From positions 54,436-118,435 of the forward strand of contig NZ_QYLP01000031.1 in the NCBI RefSeq assembly GCF_003614925.1: 64,000 bases of DNA. Direction: 5' to 3'. The notes under the pieces are model-generated. The model saw nothing but the letters and a program-made list of their open reading frames with translations, did no database searches and was not told the origin of the DNA. The stretch's first letter is position 1, and each line of letters starts with the position of its first letter. Source of the stretch: Arthrobacter celericrescens (GTDB taxonomy: Bacteria; Actinomycetota; Actinomycetes; Actinomycetales; Micrococcaceae). Shown in pieces: positions 32,430 through 43,056 of the stretch. A program made the position numbers and the translations under genes.

Positions 32430-32704
32430 CGTCAGGATCCTCCCGGCGGTGTGGCGCTGTTTCCGCGGTGCCGTCGTGTCCTCGATCAGCATCTGATCAG
32501 TCGCGGCCTTGAACGGTTCCAGGCGATGCGGTACCCCGCGGCGGGGTTTCCCTCCGGCGGCTCAGCTGATTCAAGGGCCTGTCGCACGATCCGTCGATGG
32601 AAGCTATGGCGGCGTGTGAGTTCACGGATCGACAAACCCTCAATCCTGGCATCCCTACGGATCCTCGCGAACAACTCCACCCGTGCACCGACCCGGACCT
32701 CTAA
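32430..32704 (-). pseudogene. IS21-family transposase (istA) 5' fragment, frameshifted and truncated
   Basis: One frame gives ARVELFARIRRDARIEGLSIRELTRRH (from 32686 down) and RRIVRQALESAEPP. After one frameshift near 32560, a second frame gives RLEPFKAATDQMLIEDTTAPRKQRHTAGRIL, ending near 32430. This is the first 90-100 residues of IS21-type IstA (N-terminal HTH and linker). The catalytic DDE domain and istB are missing. GGTGGGGCCA-like motifs just upstream (about 32740-32752) resemble IS21 end repeats. The element is dead. Confidence 0.75.
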
Positions 32705-32734
32705 CAAAGGGCTCGTTCCAATCGGATGGAACAA

Positions 32735-32944
32735 GCCTCAGGTGGGGCCACTTATAACCGTCATAACCACGAGCGAGTCAGGAAGCGGGGCCAGAAATAA
32801 GCGTCCTACCGGCGTGATTGTGTCAACTTCACTGGAGCCCACCATGACGCTCAGGTGGGCACCGTTCCATGGTCGGCTCCGATCAGACTGACATATTCAC
32901 CTAGCCGTAGTCATCTGCGCTGGTTCACCCCCGTTTCTGGCCTA
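32735..32944. other. Non-coding stretch between IS21 remnant and integrase 3' end
   Basis: Around 210 bases. It contains what may be the left-end region of the IS21 remnant and then sequence downstream of the integrase stop. I see no open frame of interest and no clear terminator. Confidence 0.3.
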
Positions 32945-34075
32945 TCAGCCTCTCCAAGCCACCGCAGACCGCTCGACGGCGTCCGCAGCGTCCTGCAGAG
33001 CCTGCGGCATCAGGTGACCGTAGACCTGCTCCGTCGTCCGCGTGGAAGCATGCCCCAGCCTCCGGGAAACCGTGAACAAGGAGACACCATCCTGGATTAG
33101 CCATGACGCGTGAGTATGGCGCAGATCGTGGATACGAGGAGACTTCTTGAGGCCTCGAGCCTGCGCTGCTTCCACGGCCGGCACCCAGTAATGGTGCCAA
33201 TACAGCTTGTGGACGATCCGCTCACCCTTCGGAGTCGTGAACAAGAGGTCCGAGCCAGGCCGGCTGGCCACCAAAGGAATCAGGAGCTCCACAAGCTGCG
33301 GATTCAGCGAGACAGTCCGTTTGCCGGCACCGGTCTTCGTGGCGCCGACGTAGTACTCGGAATCCGCGCCGCGCTTCCATGCTTTGTTAATCCGGATGGT
33401 GGCCGGCTTGGACATCAGATCCACGTCTGCGACCGTCACAGCGGTGGCCTCACCAAAGCGGGTTCCAGTCATGACCAGGAACTCGGTGAATGCCTTGTAT
33501 CGCTCCCCCATGCATTCAAGGATCAAGCCGAATTCAGCGTGAGTCAGGAAGCGGGCCTCGTCCTCAGCCTTCTCGCCGGACGGGAGCTGAACACCCCGGC
33601 ACGGATTGTCCTTCCGGTACCGCAACATCACGGCCGTTTCCATGGCGGCAAAGATCAACCCGTGGTTGTTCTTGATGGTCTTGGGCGAGCGGCCCTTCTT
33701 CTGCATCGTCTTGATCCAGTAGGTGATGTGCCGGTAGTCCAGCTTGTCGACCGGAATGTGCCCGATCACGTCGGCGATGTGGAGCTTCAGCATCGTCTGG
33801 TACGTGTGCACGGTGCCAACGGAGGGCCGCACCAAGAGATCGATGTGTTCCTGGACCACGGCCGCAACAGTGGGCGCCTTGGTCTGGTTCTTGACCATCG
33901 CATGCTGGGCGATTTCGAAGGACTGATTGTTGGCGTCGAGAAGACGCTTCAGGGTCTCGGCTTCAGCCGCCGTCGCGAGGGTGATGTTTTCTTGCTTGCG
34001 CGTCTCGGGATTGCGCCAACGGACCGTGAACGACGACGATCCGTCCGATTTTTTGCGCTCCCAAATGCTGGCCAT
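32945..34075 (-). CDS. int: Tyrosine-type site-specific integrase
   Basis: The 376-residue protein has an N-terminal arm-binding region, a core-binding SAM-like domain (about 70-160) and a catalytic domain. The catalytic residues are complete: R206 (TGTRFGE), H317-x-x-R320-type box HDLRHTH, H342 (LGHAS) and nucleophile Y352 (VYGHLMP). It integrates and, with an excisionase, excises the element at tRNA-Leu. ATG 34075 is used because family similarity begins with MASIWERK; the frame stays open upstream but passes through the tRNA gene. It is read away from the tRNA, with a nested palindrome in its promoter region. Confidence 0.93.
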   Translation of the reverse strand: MASIWERKKSDGSSSFTVRWRNPETRKQENITLATAAEAETLKRLLDANNQSFEIAQHAMVKNQTKAPTVAAVVQEHIDLLVRPSVGTVHTYQTMLKLHIADVIGHIPVDKLDYRHITYWIKTMQKKGRSPKTIKNNHGLIFAAMETAVMLRYRKDNPCRGVQLPSGEKAEDEARFLTHAEFGLILECMGERYKAFTEFLVMTGTRFGEATAVTVADVDLMSKPATIRINKAWKRGADSEYYVGATKTGAGKRTVSLNPQLVELLIPLVASRPGSDLLFTTPKGERIVHKLYWHHYWVPAVEAAQARGLKKSPRIHDLRHTHASWLIQDGVSLFTVSRRLGHASTRTTEQVYGHLMPQALQDAADAVERSAVAWRG

Positions 34076-34083
34076 GCACAAAA

Positions 34084-34139
34084 TTTTAGGCTTCGTGTGC
34101 ACAGAAAACGAGATTTTGTGCACACTCAGAAGCCTAAAA
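34084..34139. promoter_or_regulatory. Nested perfect inverted repeats upstream of int
   Basis: The outer arms TTTTAGGCTTC (34084-34094) and GAAGCCTAAAA (34129-34139) enclose the inner arms GTGTGCAC (34095-34102) and GTGCACAC (34118-34125). The centre is AT-rich. A further TGCACAAAAT at about 34076-34083 repeats part of the inner arm. The structure spans 9-64 bases upstream of the int ATG, between int and the tRNA attachment site. It could be the integrase core/arm-binding region, an operator, or an RNA hairpin in the int leader. Confidence 0.6.
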
Positions 34140-34163
34140 CCGCTCTGACCTGCGGAAACACTG

Positions 34164-34245
34164 TGCCCGAGGTGGGACTCGAACCCACACACCTTTCGAT
34201 ACCGCATTTTGAGTGCGGCGCGTCTGCCAATTCCGCCACTCGGGC
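34164..34245 (-). tRNA. tRNA-Leu (anticodon CAA), integration target
   Basis: The minus strand starts GCCCGAG and ends CTCGGGC-A, a perfect 7-bp acceptor stem. The anticodon arm CCGCA-CTCAAAA-TGCGG gives anticodon CAA (Leu, UUG codons). There is a variable arm, and the T-loop GGTTCGAGTCC is intact. The 3' end points at the integrase 88 bp away, the usual layout for an element integrated into a tRNA 3' end that restores the gene. No CCA is encoded. Confidence 0.93.
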
Positions 34246-34424
34246 GCGGAACACCCCGACAAGACCACGGCTGCAGAACATCCGCCCCTGTTGGAGTGCG
34301 CGAAACTACTCTACATGCAGATAGTCTGAATCCCAGAACCGACCCGGCCGAGCAATAAATCATACGCACGAAACCGGGGCCACTAAGATGGTGGAGAACC
34401 CGCCGTACCCTCCAAGGAGATCCT
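34246..34424. other. Divergent promoter region of tRNA-Leu and the response-regulator gene
   Basis: 179 bases of core chromosome without a gene. A TAAGAT box at 34384-34389 could be the -10 of the plus-strand regulator gene, with AAGGAG (34414-34419) as its ribosome site. The minus-strand tRNA promoter must also be here. Confidence 0.4.
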
Positions 34425-35030
34425 GTGTCAGAACAGACGGAATCCAAGCCCGCTTCCCAGCCTGTCCGCCGCGTTGTTGTCGCAGAAGATGAGACCCTCA
34501 TCCGCCTCGACATCATCGAAATCCTGAAGGGCGAGGGCTTCGACGTCGTCGGCGAAGCGGACAACGGCGAGAAGGCCGTGGAACTGGCCGAGGAGCTCAC
34601 CCCGGACCTCGTGCTCATGGACGTCAAGATGCCCGTCATGGACGGCATCTCCGCCGCCGAAAAGATCGTCAAGGCCCGCATCGCCCCGGTGGTCCTGCTG
34701 ACCGCCTTCAGCCAGAAGGAACTGGTGGAGCGTGCCCGCGACGCCGGCGCCATGGCCTACGTCGTCAAGCCCTTCACCCCGGCCGACCTCATCCCGGCGA
34801 TCGAGATCGCCCTCTCCCGCCACGAGGAGATCAAGGCCCTCGAAAGCGAAGTTTCCGACCTGCAGGAGCAGTTCGCCACCCGCAAGCTCGTGGAGCGCGC
34901 CAAGAGCCTGCTGACCACCAAGATGGGCCTGACCGAGCCGGAAGCCTTCCGCTGGATCCAGAAGACCTCCATGGACCGCCGCCTGAGCATGCGCGAAGTG
35001 GCCGAAACCATCATCAACCAGGTCAACTAA
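34425..35030 (+). CDS. pdtaR: PdtaR-type response regulator with ANTAR RNA-binding domain
   Basis: The 201-residue protein has a receiver domain with acidic pocket (AEDETLIRLD), phosphoacceptor aspartate in VLMDVKMPVMDG, and conserved Thr/Lys (LLTAFSQ, YVVKPF). A coiled linker (LESEVSDLQEQFA) and an ANTAR domain follow (ERAKSLLTTKMGLTEPEAFRWIQKTSM). This is the layout of M. tuberculosis PdtaR (Rv1626), an antiterminator activated by the kinase PdtaS that binds paired RNA hexaloops. GTG 34425 has AAGGAG at the right distance. It is the first core gene after the element and is followed by two terminators. Confidence 0.92.
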   Translation: MSEQTESKPASQPVRRVVVAEDETLIRLDIIEILKGEGFDVVGEADNGEKAVELAEELTPDLVLMDVKMPVMDGISAAEKIVKARIAPVVLLTAFSQKELVERARDAGAMAYVVKPFTPADLIPAIEIALSRHEEIKALESEVSDLQEQFATRKLVERAKSLLTTKMGLTEPEAFRWIQKTSMDRRLSMREVAETIINQVN

Positions 35031-35046
35031 GCGTCACGCCGCAAAG

Positions 35047-35087
35047 AGGCGTCCGGAAGCCGTACGACGGCGGCCGGGCGCCTTTTT
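35047..35087 (+). terminator. Terminator of the pdtaR-type gene
   Basis: Stem AGGCGTCCGG (35047-35056) pairs with CCGGGCGCCT (35074-35083), followed directly by a T-run, 17 bases after the stop codon. Confidence 0.75.
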
Positions 35088-35127
35088 CGCATACCGCACC
35101 GACCGCCGTCGTACTTGAGGAAGAAAC

Positions 35128-35170
35128 AGCAAAGGAAGCCCCCGCCAAAACGGCGGGAGCCTCCTTTGCT
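35128..35170. terminator. Bidirectional hairpin between convergent genes
   Basis: The arms AGCAAAGGAAGCCCCCGCC and GGCGGGAGCCTCCTTTGCT pair almost perfectly around AAAAC. The hairpin lies 15 bases past the pyk stop codon, so it can stop transcription of pyk and read-through from the plus strand. Confidence 0.75.
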
Positions 35171-35184
35171 GTAGCGGAAGAAGA

Positions 35185-36681
35185 TCAGGCCTTGGCCGGC
35201 TTCTTCTTCTTCTTTTCCGGCCACGGGCCGAGCTTTTCCTTGCGCTCCGCACTTGCCTTGGAGGTGTCGGCAAGGTCGCCGACCTTGTGCACCTTCAGGG
35301 AGTTCGTGGAACCGGCCTGTCCGGGAGGCGAACCGGCAGCGATGACCACGAGGTCGCCGTTGTCGACGAGCTTCATGTCCAGCAGGCTGCGGTCGACCTG
35401 TGCGGTCATGGCGTCCGTGTGGTCCACGGTGGAGACCAGCACCGGCCGGATGCCCCAGGTGAGGGCCAGCTGGTTCCAGACGTGCTCCACCGGGGTGAAG
35501 GCGAAGACCGGCTTGATCGGGCGCAGGCGGGACAGGCGGCGTGCGGAGTCACCGGACTGGGTGAAGGTACAGATGTACTTCGCTTCCAGCTGGTCGGCGA
35601 TTTCGACGGCGGCGCGGGTGATTGCGCCGCCGCGGGTCTTGGGCTTGGTGCCCAGCGGAGGAACGCGCTCCAGTCCGTGCTCCTCAGTGGACTCGATGAT
35701 CCGCGCCATGGTCTTGACGGTCTCGATCGGGTACTTGCCCACGCTGGTCTCGCCGGAGAGCATGACGGCGTCGGCACCGTCGAGCACGGCGTTGGCGCAG
35801 TCAGAGGCCTCGGCGCGGGTCGGGCGCGGGTTGTCGATCATGGATTCGAGGACCTGGGTGGCAACGATGACCGGCTTGGCCCAGCGGCGGGCCAGTTCGA
35901 TGGCGCGCTTCTGGACGATCGGCACCTCTTCGAGCGGCAGCTCGACGCCGAGGTCGCCACGGGCCACCATGATCGCGTCGAACGCGTCGATGATCTCGTG
36001 CAACTGGTCCACGGCCTGCGGCTTTTCGATCTTGGCGATCACCGGAACGCGGCGGCCTTCTTCGTCCATGATCTCGTGCACGCGCTTGATGTCGGCCGCA
36101 TCACGGACGAAGGAGAGCGCCACGAGGTCGACCCCGCGCTTGATGGCCCAGCGGAGATCGTCCTCGTCCTTTTCGCTCAGTGCGGGGACGTTGACGGCGA
36201 CGCCGGGCAGGTTGATGCCCTTGTTGTTGGACACCATGCCGCCGACGGTGACGGTGGCGACGACCTTGACGTCGTCCACCGCGGTCGCGCGCAGGGACAC
36301 CTTGCCGTCGTCGATCAGGAGGGTGTCTCCAACCTTGACGTCTTCGGTGAGGCTCTTGAGCGTGGTGGAGCAGATGTCCTTGGTACCGGGGACGTCCTCG
36401 GTGGTGATGGTGAAGGTGTCACCGACCTCGAGGGCGTGCGGGCCCTCGACGAAACGGCCCAGGCGGATCTTCGGTCCCTGCAGGTCGGCCATGATGGCGA
36501 CCGGCTTGTGCAACTGGGCGGAGGCCTTGCGGACGTTCTCGTAAGTGTTGTCGTGAACGGAGTAGTCGCCGTGGCTCATGTTCATGCGGGCGACATCGAC
36601 GCCGGCCTCGAGCACCGCGAGGGTGTTGTCGAAGCTGGAGATGGCCGGGCCGAAGGTTGCCACGATTTTCGCGCGTCTCAT
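35185..36681 (-). CDS. pyk: Pyruvate kinase
   Basis: The 498-residue enzyme converts phosphoenolpyruvate and ADP to pyruvate and ATP, the last step of glycolysis. It has the N-terminal RRAKIVATFGPA and ARMNMSHGD, the substrate loop MADLQGPKIRLG, the active-site signature VIAKIEKPQAV, MVARGDLGVELP for metal binding, and the C-terminal allosteric domain with ICTFTQSGDSARRLSRLRP. The length is normal. The C-terminus has an extra lysine-rich tail (PEKKKKKPAKA). It is followed by the bidirectional terminator. Confidence 0.97.
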   Translation of the reverse strand: MRRAKIVATFGPAISSFDNTLAVLEAGVDVARMNMSHGDYSVHDNTYENVRKASAQLHKPVAIMADLQGPKIRLGRFVEGPHALEVGDTFTITTEDVPGTKDICSTTLKSLTEDVKVGDTLLIDDGKVSLRATAVDDVKVVATVTVGGMVSNNKGINLPGVAVNVPALSEKDEDDLRWAIKRGVDLVALSFVRDAADIKRVHEIMDEEGRRVPVIAKIEKPQAVDQLHEIIDAFDAIMVARGDLGVELPLEEVPIVQKRAIELARRWAKPVIVATQVLESMIDNPRPTRAEASDCANAVLDGADAVMLSGETSVGKYPIETVKTMARIIESTEEHGLERVPPLGTKPKTRGGAITRAAVEIADQLEAKYICTFTQSGDSARRLSRLRPIKPVFAFTPVEHVWNQLALTWGIRPVLVSTVDHTDAMTAQVDRSLLDMKLVDNGDLVVIAAGSPPGQAGSTNSLKVHKVGDLADTSKASAERKEKLGPWPEKKKKKPAKA

Positions 36682-36733
36682 ATACCTACCCTAGTAATTG
36701 TGCTGCTGGATGTGGATGGGGAACTTGCGGTGC

Positions 36734-38183
<1,450 letters not shown>

Positions 38184-38191
<8 letters not shown>

Positions 38192-41100
38192 CGGTTACCT
38201 CCAGAATTCGGGACCAGACTTCTTCGCCGTCGGGGTCGAGGCCCTCTTCGATGGCTGAGAGACGGGTCTGCAGGACTGCAGCGTAGTCGCGCGGCAGTAC
38301 CTTGGTGATACGGGCGGCCGTGTCGTCGAAGTTCTCGAGCAGGCGGCCGGCCAGGACAGATTCGGTTTCCTCAAGGTGCTTGACCAGCAGGCCGTGCACG
38401 ATGTCACGGTCCTCGGCGTCGAGTTCAAGGAGCTGGAGCTCACCGGAGTCCAGCGCTTCCTTGTTGACGCGTGCGGGCTGCAGGTCCAGCACGTAGGCGG
38501 TGCCGCCGGACATGCCGGCGCCGAAGTTGCGGCCGGTGCGGCCGATGATCAGGGTCTGGCCACCGGTCATGTACTCACAGCCGTGGTCGCCGATTCCTTC
38601 GACGACGGCGGTGGCACCGGAGTTGCGGACCAGGAAGCGTTCGCCCACCTGGCCGCGCAGGAACATTTCGCCGCTCGTGGCGCCGTAGCCGATCACGTTG
38701 CCGGCGATGACGTTGCGTTCGGCCTGGAACACGTTGTTGCGGTCCGGGCGGACGATGATCCGGCCGCCGGAGAGGCCCTTGCCGACGTAGTCGTTGGAGT
38801 CGCCGAACATGCGCAGGGTGATGCCCGCGGGCAGGAAAGCGCCCAGGGACTGGCCGGCGGTGCCGTTGAGCGTGATGTCGATGGTGTCCGTGGCCAGCAC
38901 ATCGGTGCCGAAGGTCTTGGTCACCACGTGTCCGAGCATCGTGCCCACGGAGCGGTCCGTGTTGATGACGTCGAGCGAGATCCTGACGGGCGACCGGTCG
39001 CTGAGCGCCTCGGCTGCCATCGTGATGAGCCGCTGGTCGAAGTGCTTGTCCAGCTCATGGTTCTGGCCGGTCAGGTTGCGCAGCGGAACGTCGTCGTCGA
39101 ACTCGAGGCCGTGCAGGATCGGATCGAGGTCCAGTCCGTCGGCCTTCCAGTGGTCGATCGCCTCACGGGAGTCGAGCACCTCGGCGTGGCCGATGGCCTC
39201 TTCGAGGCTGCGGAAGCCCAGTTCGGCCAGCAGTTCGCGCACTTCCTCGGCAAGGAATTCGAAGAAGTTGACCACGAATTCGGGCTTGCCGGTGAAGCGG
39301 GAGCGCAGCTCGGGGTTCTGCGTGGCGACGCCCACGGGGCAAGTGTCCAGGTGGCAAACGCGCATCATGATGCAGCCCGAAACCACCAGCGGAGCCGTGG
39401 CGAAGCCGTACTCTTCAGCGCCGAGGAGCGCAGCGATGACGACGTCGCGGCCGGTCTTGAGCTGGCCGTCCACCTGCACCACCACGCGGTCGCGCAGGCC
39501 GTTGAGCATGAGGGTCTGCTGGGTCTCGGCGAGGCCGAGCTCCCACGGGACACCCGCGTGCTTGAGCGAGTTCAGCGGCGAGGCACCGGTCCCGCCGTCA
39601 TGGCCGGAAACCAGCACGACGTCGGCCTTCGCCTTGGTTACGCCTGACGCCACCGTGCCGATGCCGACCTCGGACACCAGCTTCACGTGCACCCGCGCCG
39701 AGGGGTTCGCGCGCTTGGCATCGTAGATGAGCTGCGCGAGGTCCTCGATCGAATAGATGTCGTGGTGCGGGGGCGGGGAGATGAGTCCGACACCGGGGGT
39801 CGAGTGGCGCGTGCGCGCAACCCAGGGGTAGACCTTCTGGGCCATGAGCTGGCCGCCTTCGCCGGGCTTGGCGCCTTGGGCCATCTTGATCTGGATGTCC
39901 TCGGCGTTGCTCAGGTACAGGCTGGTCACACCGAAACGTCCGGACGCGATCTGCTTGATGGCGGAGCGGCGCTCCGGGTCCAGCAGGCGGTCCACGTCCT
40001 CGCCGCCTTCACCGGTGTTGGACTTCGCGCCCAGCCGGTTCATGGCGATGGCAAGGGTTTCGTGGGCTTCCTTGGAGATGGAGCCGTAGCTCATCGCACC
40101 GGTGGAGAAGCGCTTGACGATGCTGGAGACCGGCTCGACTTCCTCGAGCGGCACCGGCTGGCGGAGGCCGTCCTTGAACTTGAGCAGGCCGCGCAGGGTC
40201 ATCAGGTTCTTCGACTGGTCGTCGATGCCCTGGGTGTAGGACTTGAAGATGTCGTAGCGGCGCTCACGGGTGGCGTGCTGCAGGCGGAACACCGTCTCCG
40301 GGTTGAAGAGGTGCGGTTCGCCGTCGCGGCGCCACTGGTACTCGCCGCCGCCGAGCAGCGGGCGGTGCGGCTGCTCGATGCCGCCCTCCGGGTAAGCCAT
40401 CTGGTGGCGCGCCGACACTTCCGCGGCGATGACGTCCAGGCCCACGCCGCCCAGTTGGGAGTGCGTGCCGGAGAAGAATTCGTCCACGAGTTCCTGGGAC
40501 AGGCCCAGGGCTTCGAAGGTCTGGGCACCGGTGTAGGAGGCCACCGTGGAGATGCCCATCTTGGACATGATCTTCAGGACGCCCTTGCCGAGGCCCTTGA
40601 TCAGGTTGTAGACGCCGTCCTCGGGAGTGACCCCGACGACTTCGCCGGTGCTGATCAGCTGCTCCACGGATTCCATCGCCAGGTACGGGTTCACGGCGGC
40701 GGCACCGTAGCCGACCAGGACGGCGACGTGGTGCGTTTCGCGAACGTCACCGGCCTCCACCACCAGCGCGGTCTTGGTGCGGTTGGCGCTGCGCAGCAGG
40801 TGGTGGTGCACAGCGCTGACCAGCAGCAGGGACGGGATCGGGGCCCACTGCGCGTTGGAATCACGGTCCGAGAGCACGATGTACTGCACGCCGCGGTTGA
40901 TCGCGCCGGAAACCTGTTCGCAGATCTCGGTGAGGCGGGCACGCAGGGCCGCTTCGCCGCCTTCGGGGCGGTAAAGGCCGCGGACCTTCATGGCGATCTT
41001 GTCGCCGTCGGCGTTCTCGATGTTCGCAATCTTGGCGAGTTGGTCGTTGTTGATCACCGGGAAGGAAAGGGACACCTGCGGCTGGCGGACCTGTCCGACA

Positions 41101-42797
41101 TCGAGCAGGTTCCCGTTGGGTCCGATGGCACATTTAAGGGACGTGACCAGTTCCTCGCGGATGGCGTCCAGCGGCGGGTTGGTGACCTGCGCGAAGGACT
41201 GCACGAAGTAGTCGAACAGCAGGCGCGGGCGCTTGGACAGCACGGCCACCGGGGTGTCCGAGCCCATCGCGCCGAGCGGCTCGGCGCCGGTGCGGGCCAT
41301 CGGACCAAGCAGGATCTTCAGCTCTTCGGTGGTGTACCCGAAGGTGCGCTGGCGGATGTTCACGGACGCGGCGGTGTGCACGACGTGCTCGCGCTCGGGA
41401 AGATCGTTGAGATCGATCAGGTTGTCCTTGAGCCACTCGGCCCACGGGTTGGCGGCGGCCACCTCGGCCTTGACCTCGGCGTCGTCGATGATCCGGCCGG
41501 CCTCGGTGTCCACGAGGAACATCTTGCCCGGGGAGACGCGGCCCTTCTTGACCACGTTGGACGGTTCGACGTCGATCACGCCCACCTCGGAGGCGAACAC
41601 GATCAGGCCATCTTCGGTGATCCAGTAGCGCCCGGGGCGCAGGCCGTTGCGGTCCAGGGTGGCGCCAACCAGGTTGCCGTCCGTGAAGGACACGGCGGCG
41701 GGGCCGTCCCACGGCTCCATGAGCAGCGAGTGGTACTCGTAGAAGGCACGGCGTGCCGGGTCCATGGTGGCGTGGTTTTCCCAGGCCTCCGGGATCATCA
41801 TCATGATCGAGTGCGTGATCGGGCGGCCGGAAAGCCACAGGAGCTCGGCCACCTCGTCGAAGGACGCGGAGTCGGAGGCGCCCGGGGTGCAGATCGGGTA
41901 CAGCTCCTCCGGGGCGTCGCCGAGCAGCGGGTTTGCCAGCTGCGACTGGCGCGCACGCATCCAGTTCCGGTTGCCCTTGACGGTGTTGATTTCACCGTTG
42001 TGCGCGATGGTGCGGAAGGGCTGGGCCAGCGGCCAGGACGGGAAGGTGTTCGTGGAGAAGCGCGAGTGGACGATCGCCAGCTTGGTCTTGAAGCGCTTGT
42101 CCGACAGATCCGGGTAGAACGGCTCCAGCTGTGCGGTGGTCAGCATACCCTTGTACACGATGGTGCGCGAGGACAGGGACGGGAAGTACACGCCGAACTT
42201 GTTCTGGGCGCGCTTGCGGATGCGCCAGGCGCGGGAGTCCAGCTCGTTGCGGTCCAGGGTCTCGCCGGTGGCGGAGGCGAAGAACGGCTGGGCGAAGTAC
42301 GGCATGCAGGCGCGGGCCATGGCGCCGACGAGGTCGGCCACGACGGGAACCTCACGCCAGCCTAGGACGGCCAGGCCCTCATCGGCGGCAAGTCCTTCGA
42401 TGCCGGCCTTGGCGGTCTCCGCCTCGCGGCCTTCGGCCGGCAGGAAAGCGGTGCCCACCACGTACTGGCCGGGGGCAGGCAGTTCGAATTCGGCGACAGC
42501 GCGGAAGAATTCGTCCGGGATCTGCATGAGCAGGCCGGCGCCGTCGCCGGTTCCTTCGTCAGCGCCGACGGCGCCGCGGTGTTCGAGGGCGCGCAGTGCG
42601 GTCAGGGCCGCATCCACGATGTCGTAGCCGGGTTCTCCACGCAGCGTGGCGATGATTGCCAGGCCGCAGGCGTCCTTCTCCTGCTCCGGGTTGTACAGGC
42701 CGCGGGCCTCCGGGAGCGCAGCGAAACGCTTGAAGGGAGAGATGGCTCCCTGCGGCTCAACCGTTCCGGTCTGGCTGGGGCGATGAAGACGGGTCAT
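38184..42797 (-). CDS. gltB: Glutamate synthase, large (alpha) subunit
   Basis: The 1537-residue enzyme has an N-terminal glutaminase domain that begins after a propeptide: C44 in EKDACGLA is the nucleophile that becomes residue 1. The central and FMN-binding synthase domains follow ([25 protein letters not shown] region; here [21 protein letters not shown]). After them come the 3Fe-4S cysteine region ([21 protein letters not shown]) and the C-terminal beta-helix (GGTAYVLD). It makes glutamate from glutamine and 2-oxoglutarate and is the centre of ammonium assimilation. ATG 42797 has GAAGGA eight bases upstream; longer frames lack a site. It is the first gene of gltBD. Confidence 0.97.
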
Positions 42798-43056
42798 GAA
42801 GACGTCCTTCCTCGAGATCGTGCGAATGGAAGGGACAACGTTGGCCCCACCTTGTCTGCCGTGTGACGGGCACAACAAAGCGCTGAATTACTGAAATTGT
42901 AGGCCAGCCACCAACGCGCAGCGAAGAGTTACGCATGGGCTCCGGCCCGTCTTGACCCTGGCGGCGATCGTATGCTGCCCGGTTGTCACGAAGGTGCCAC
43001 GACGCTGTGGCGGGGGTTCTTGGCGGTAGCCCGGTGCCCCGGGGCCGCGGCGTCGG
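42798..43056. other. gltB promoter region and lgt downstream region
   Basis: 259 bases without a supported gene. It should hold the gltBD promoter and the end of the trp/lgt transcript. I cannot point to a clear hairpin or hexamers. Confidence 0.3.

Larger units (their letters stand above)
1..34163. mobile_element. Integrative conjugative element (right-hand part), integrated at tRNA-Leu
   Basis: Inferred from content: a tyrosine integrase sits next to the 3' end of an intact tRNA-Leu, and the region carries a relaxase, coupling protein, VirB4 and other T4SS-like genes, ssb, an ArdC-type protein, an excisionase-like protein and defence cargo. Core housekeeping genes begin immediately on the other side of the tRNA. 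The left end is outside the window, because the relaxase gene is cut by base 1. I saw no second copy of the tRNA 3' end inside the window, which fits a left attachment site further upstream. An integrated plasmid instead of a true ICE cannot be excluded. Confidence 0.85.

Noticed and set aside
1..34163. Actinobacterial AICE with a TraB/FtsK-type translocase
   Set aside because: A MobF relaxase, VirD4 and VirB4 are present, and no FtsK/TraB-type gene or AICE replication gene is seen, so single-strand T4SS conjugation is the better reading.
34076..34753. Upstream extension of the integrase frame
   Set aside because: It would run through the tRNA-Leu and into the response-regulator gene. Family similarity and a suitable ATG begin at 34075.
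39687..42365. Long open frame of nearly 900 codons on the plus strand opposite gltB
   Set aside because: It mirrors the codon structure of gltB, is full of low-complexity Gly/Val/Asp/His, has no family motif and no ribosome site. It is a high-GC shadow.
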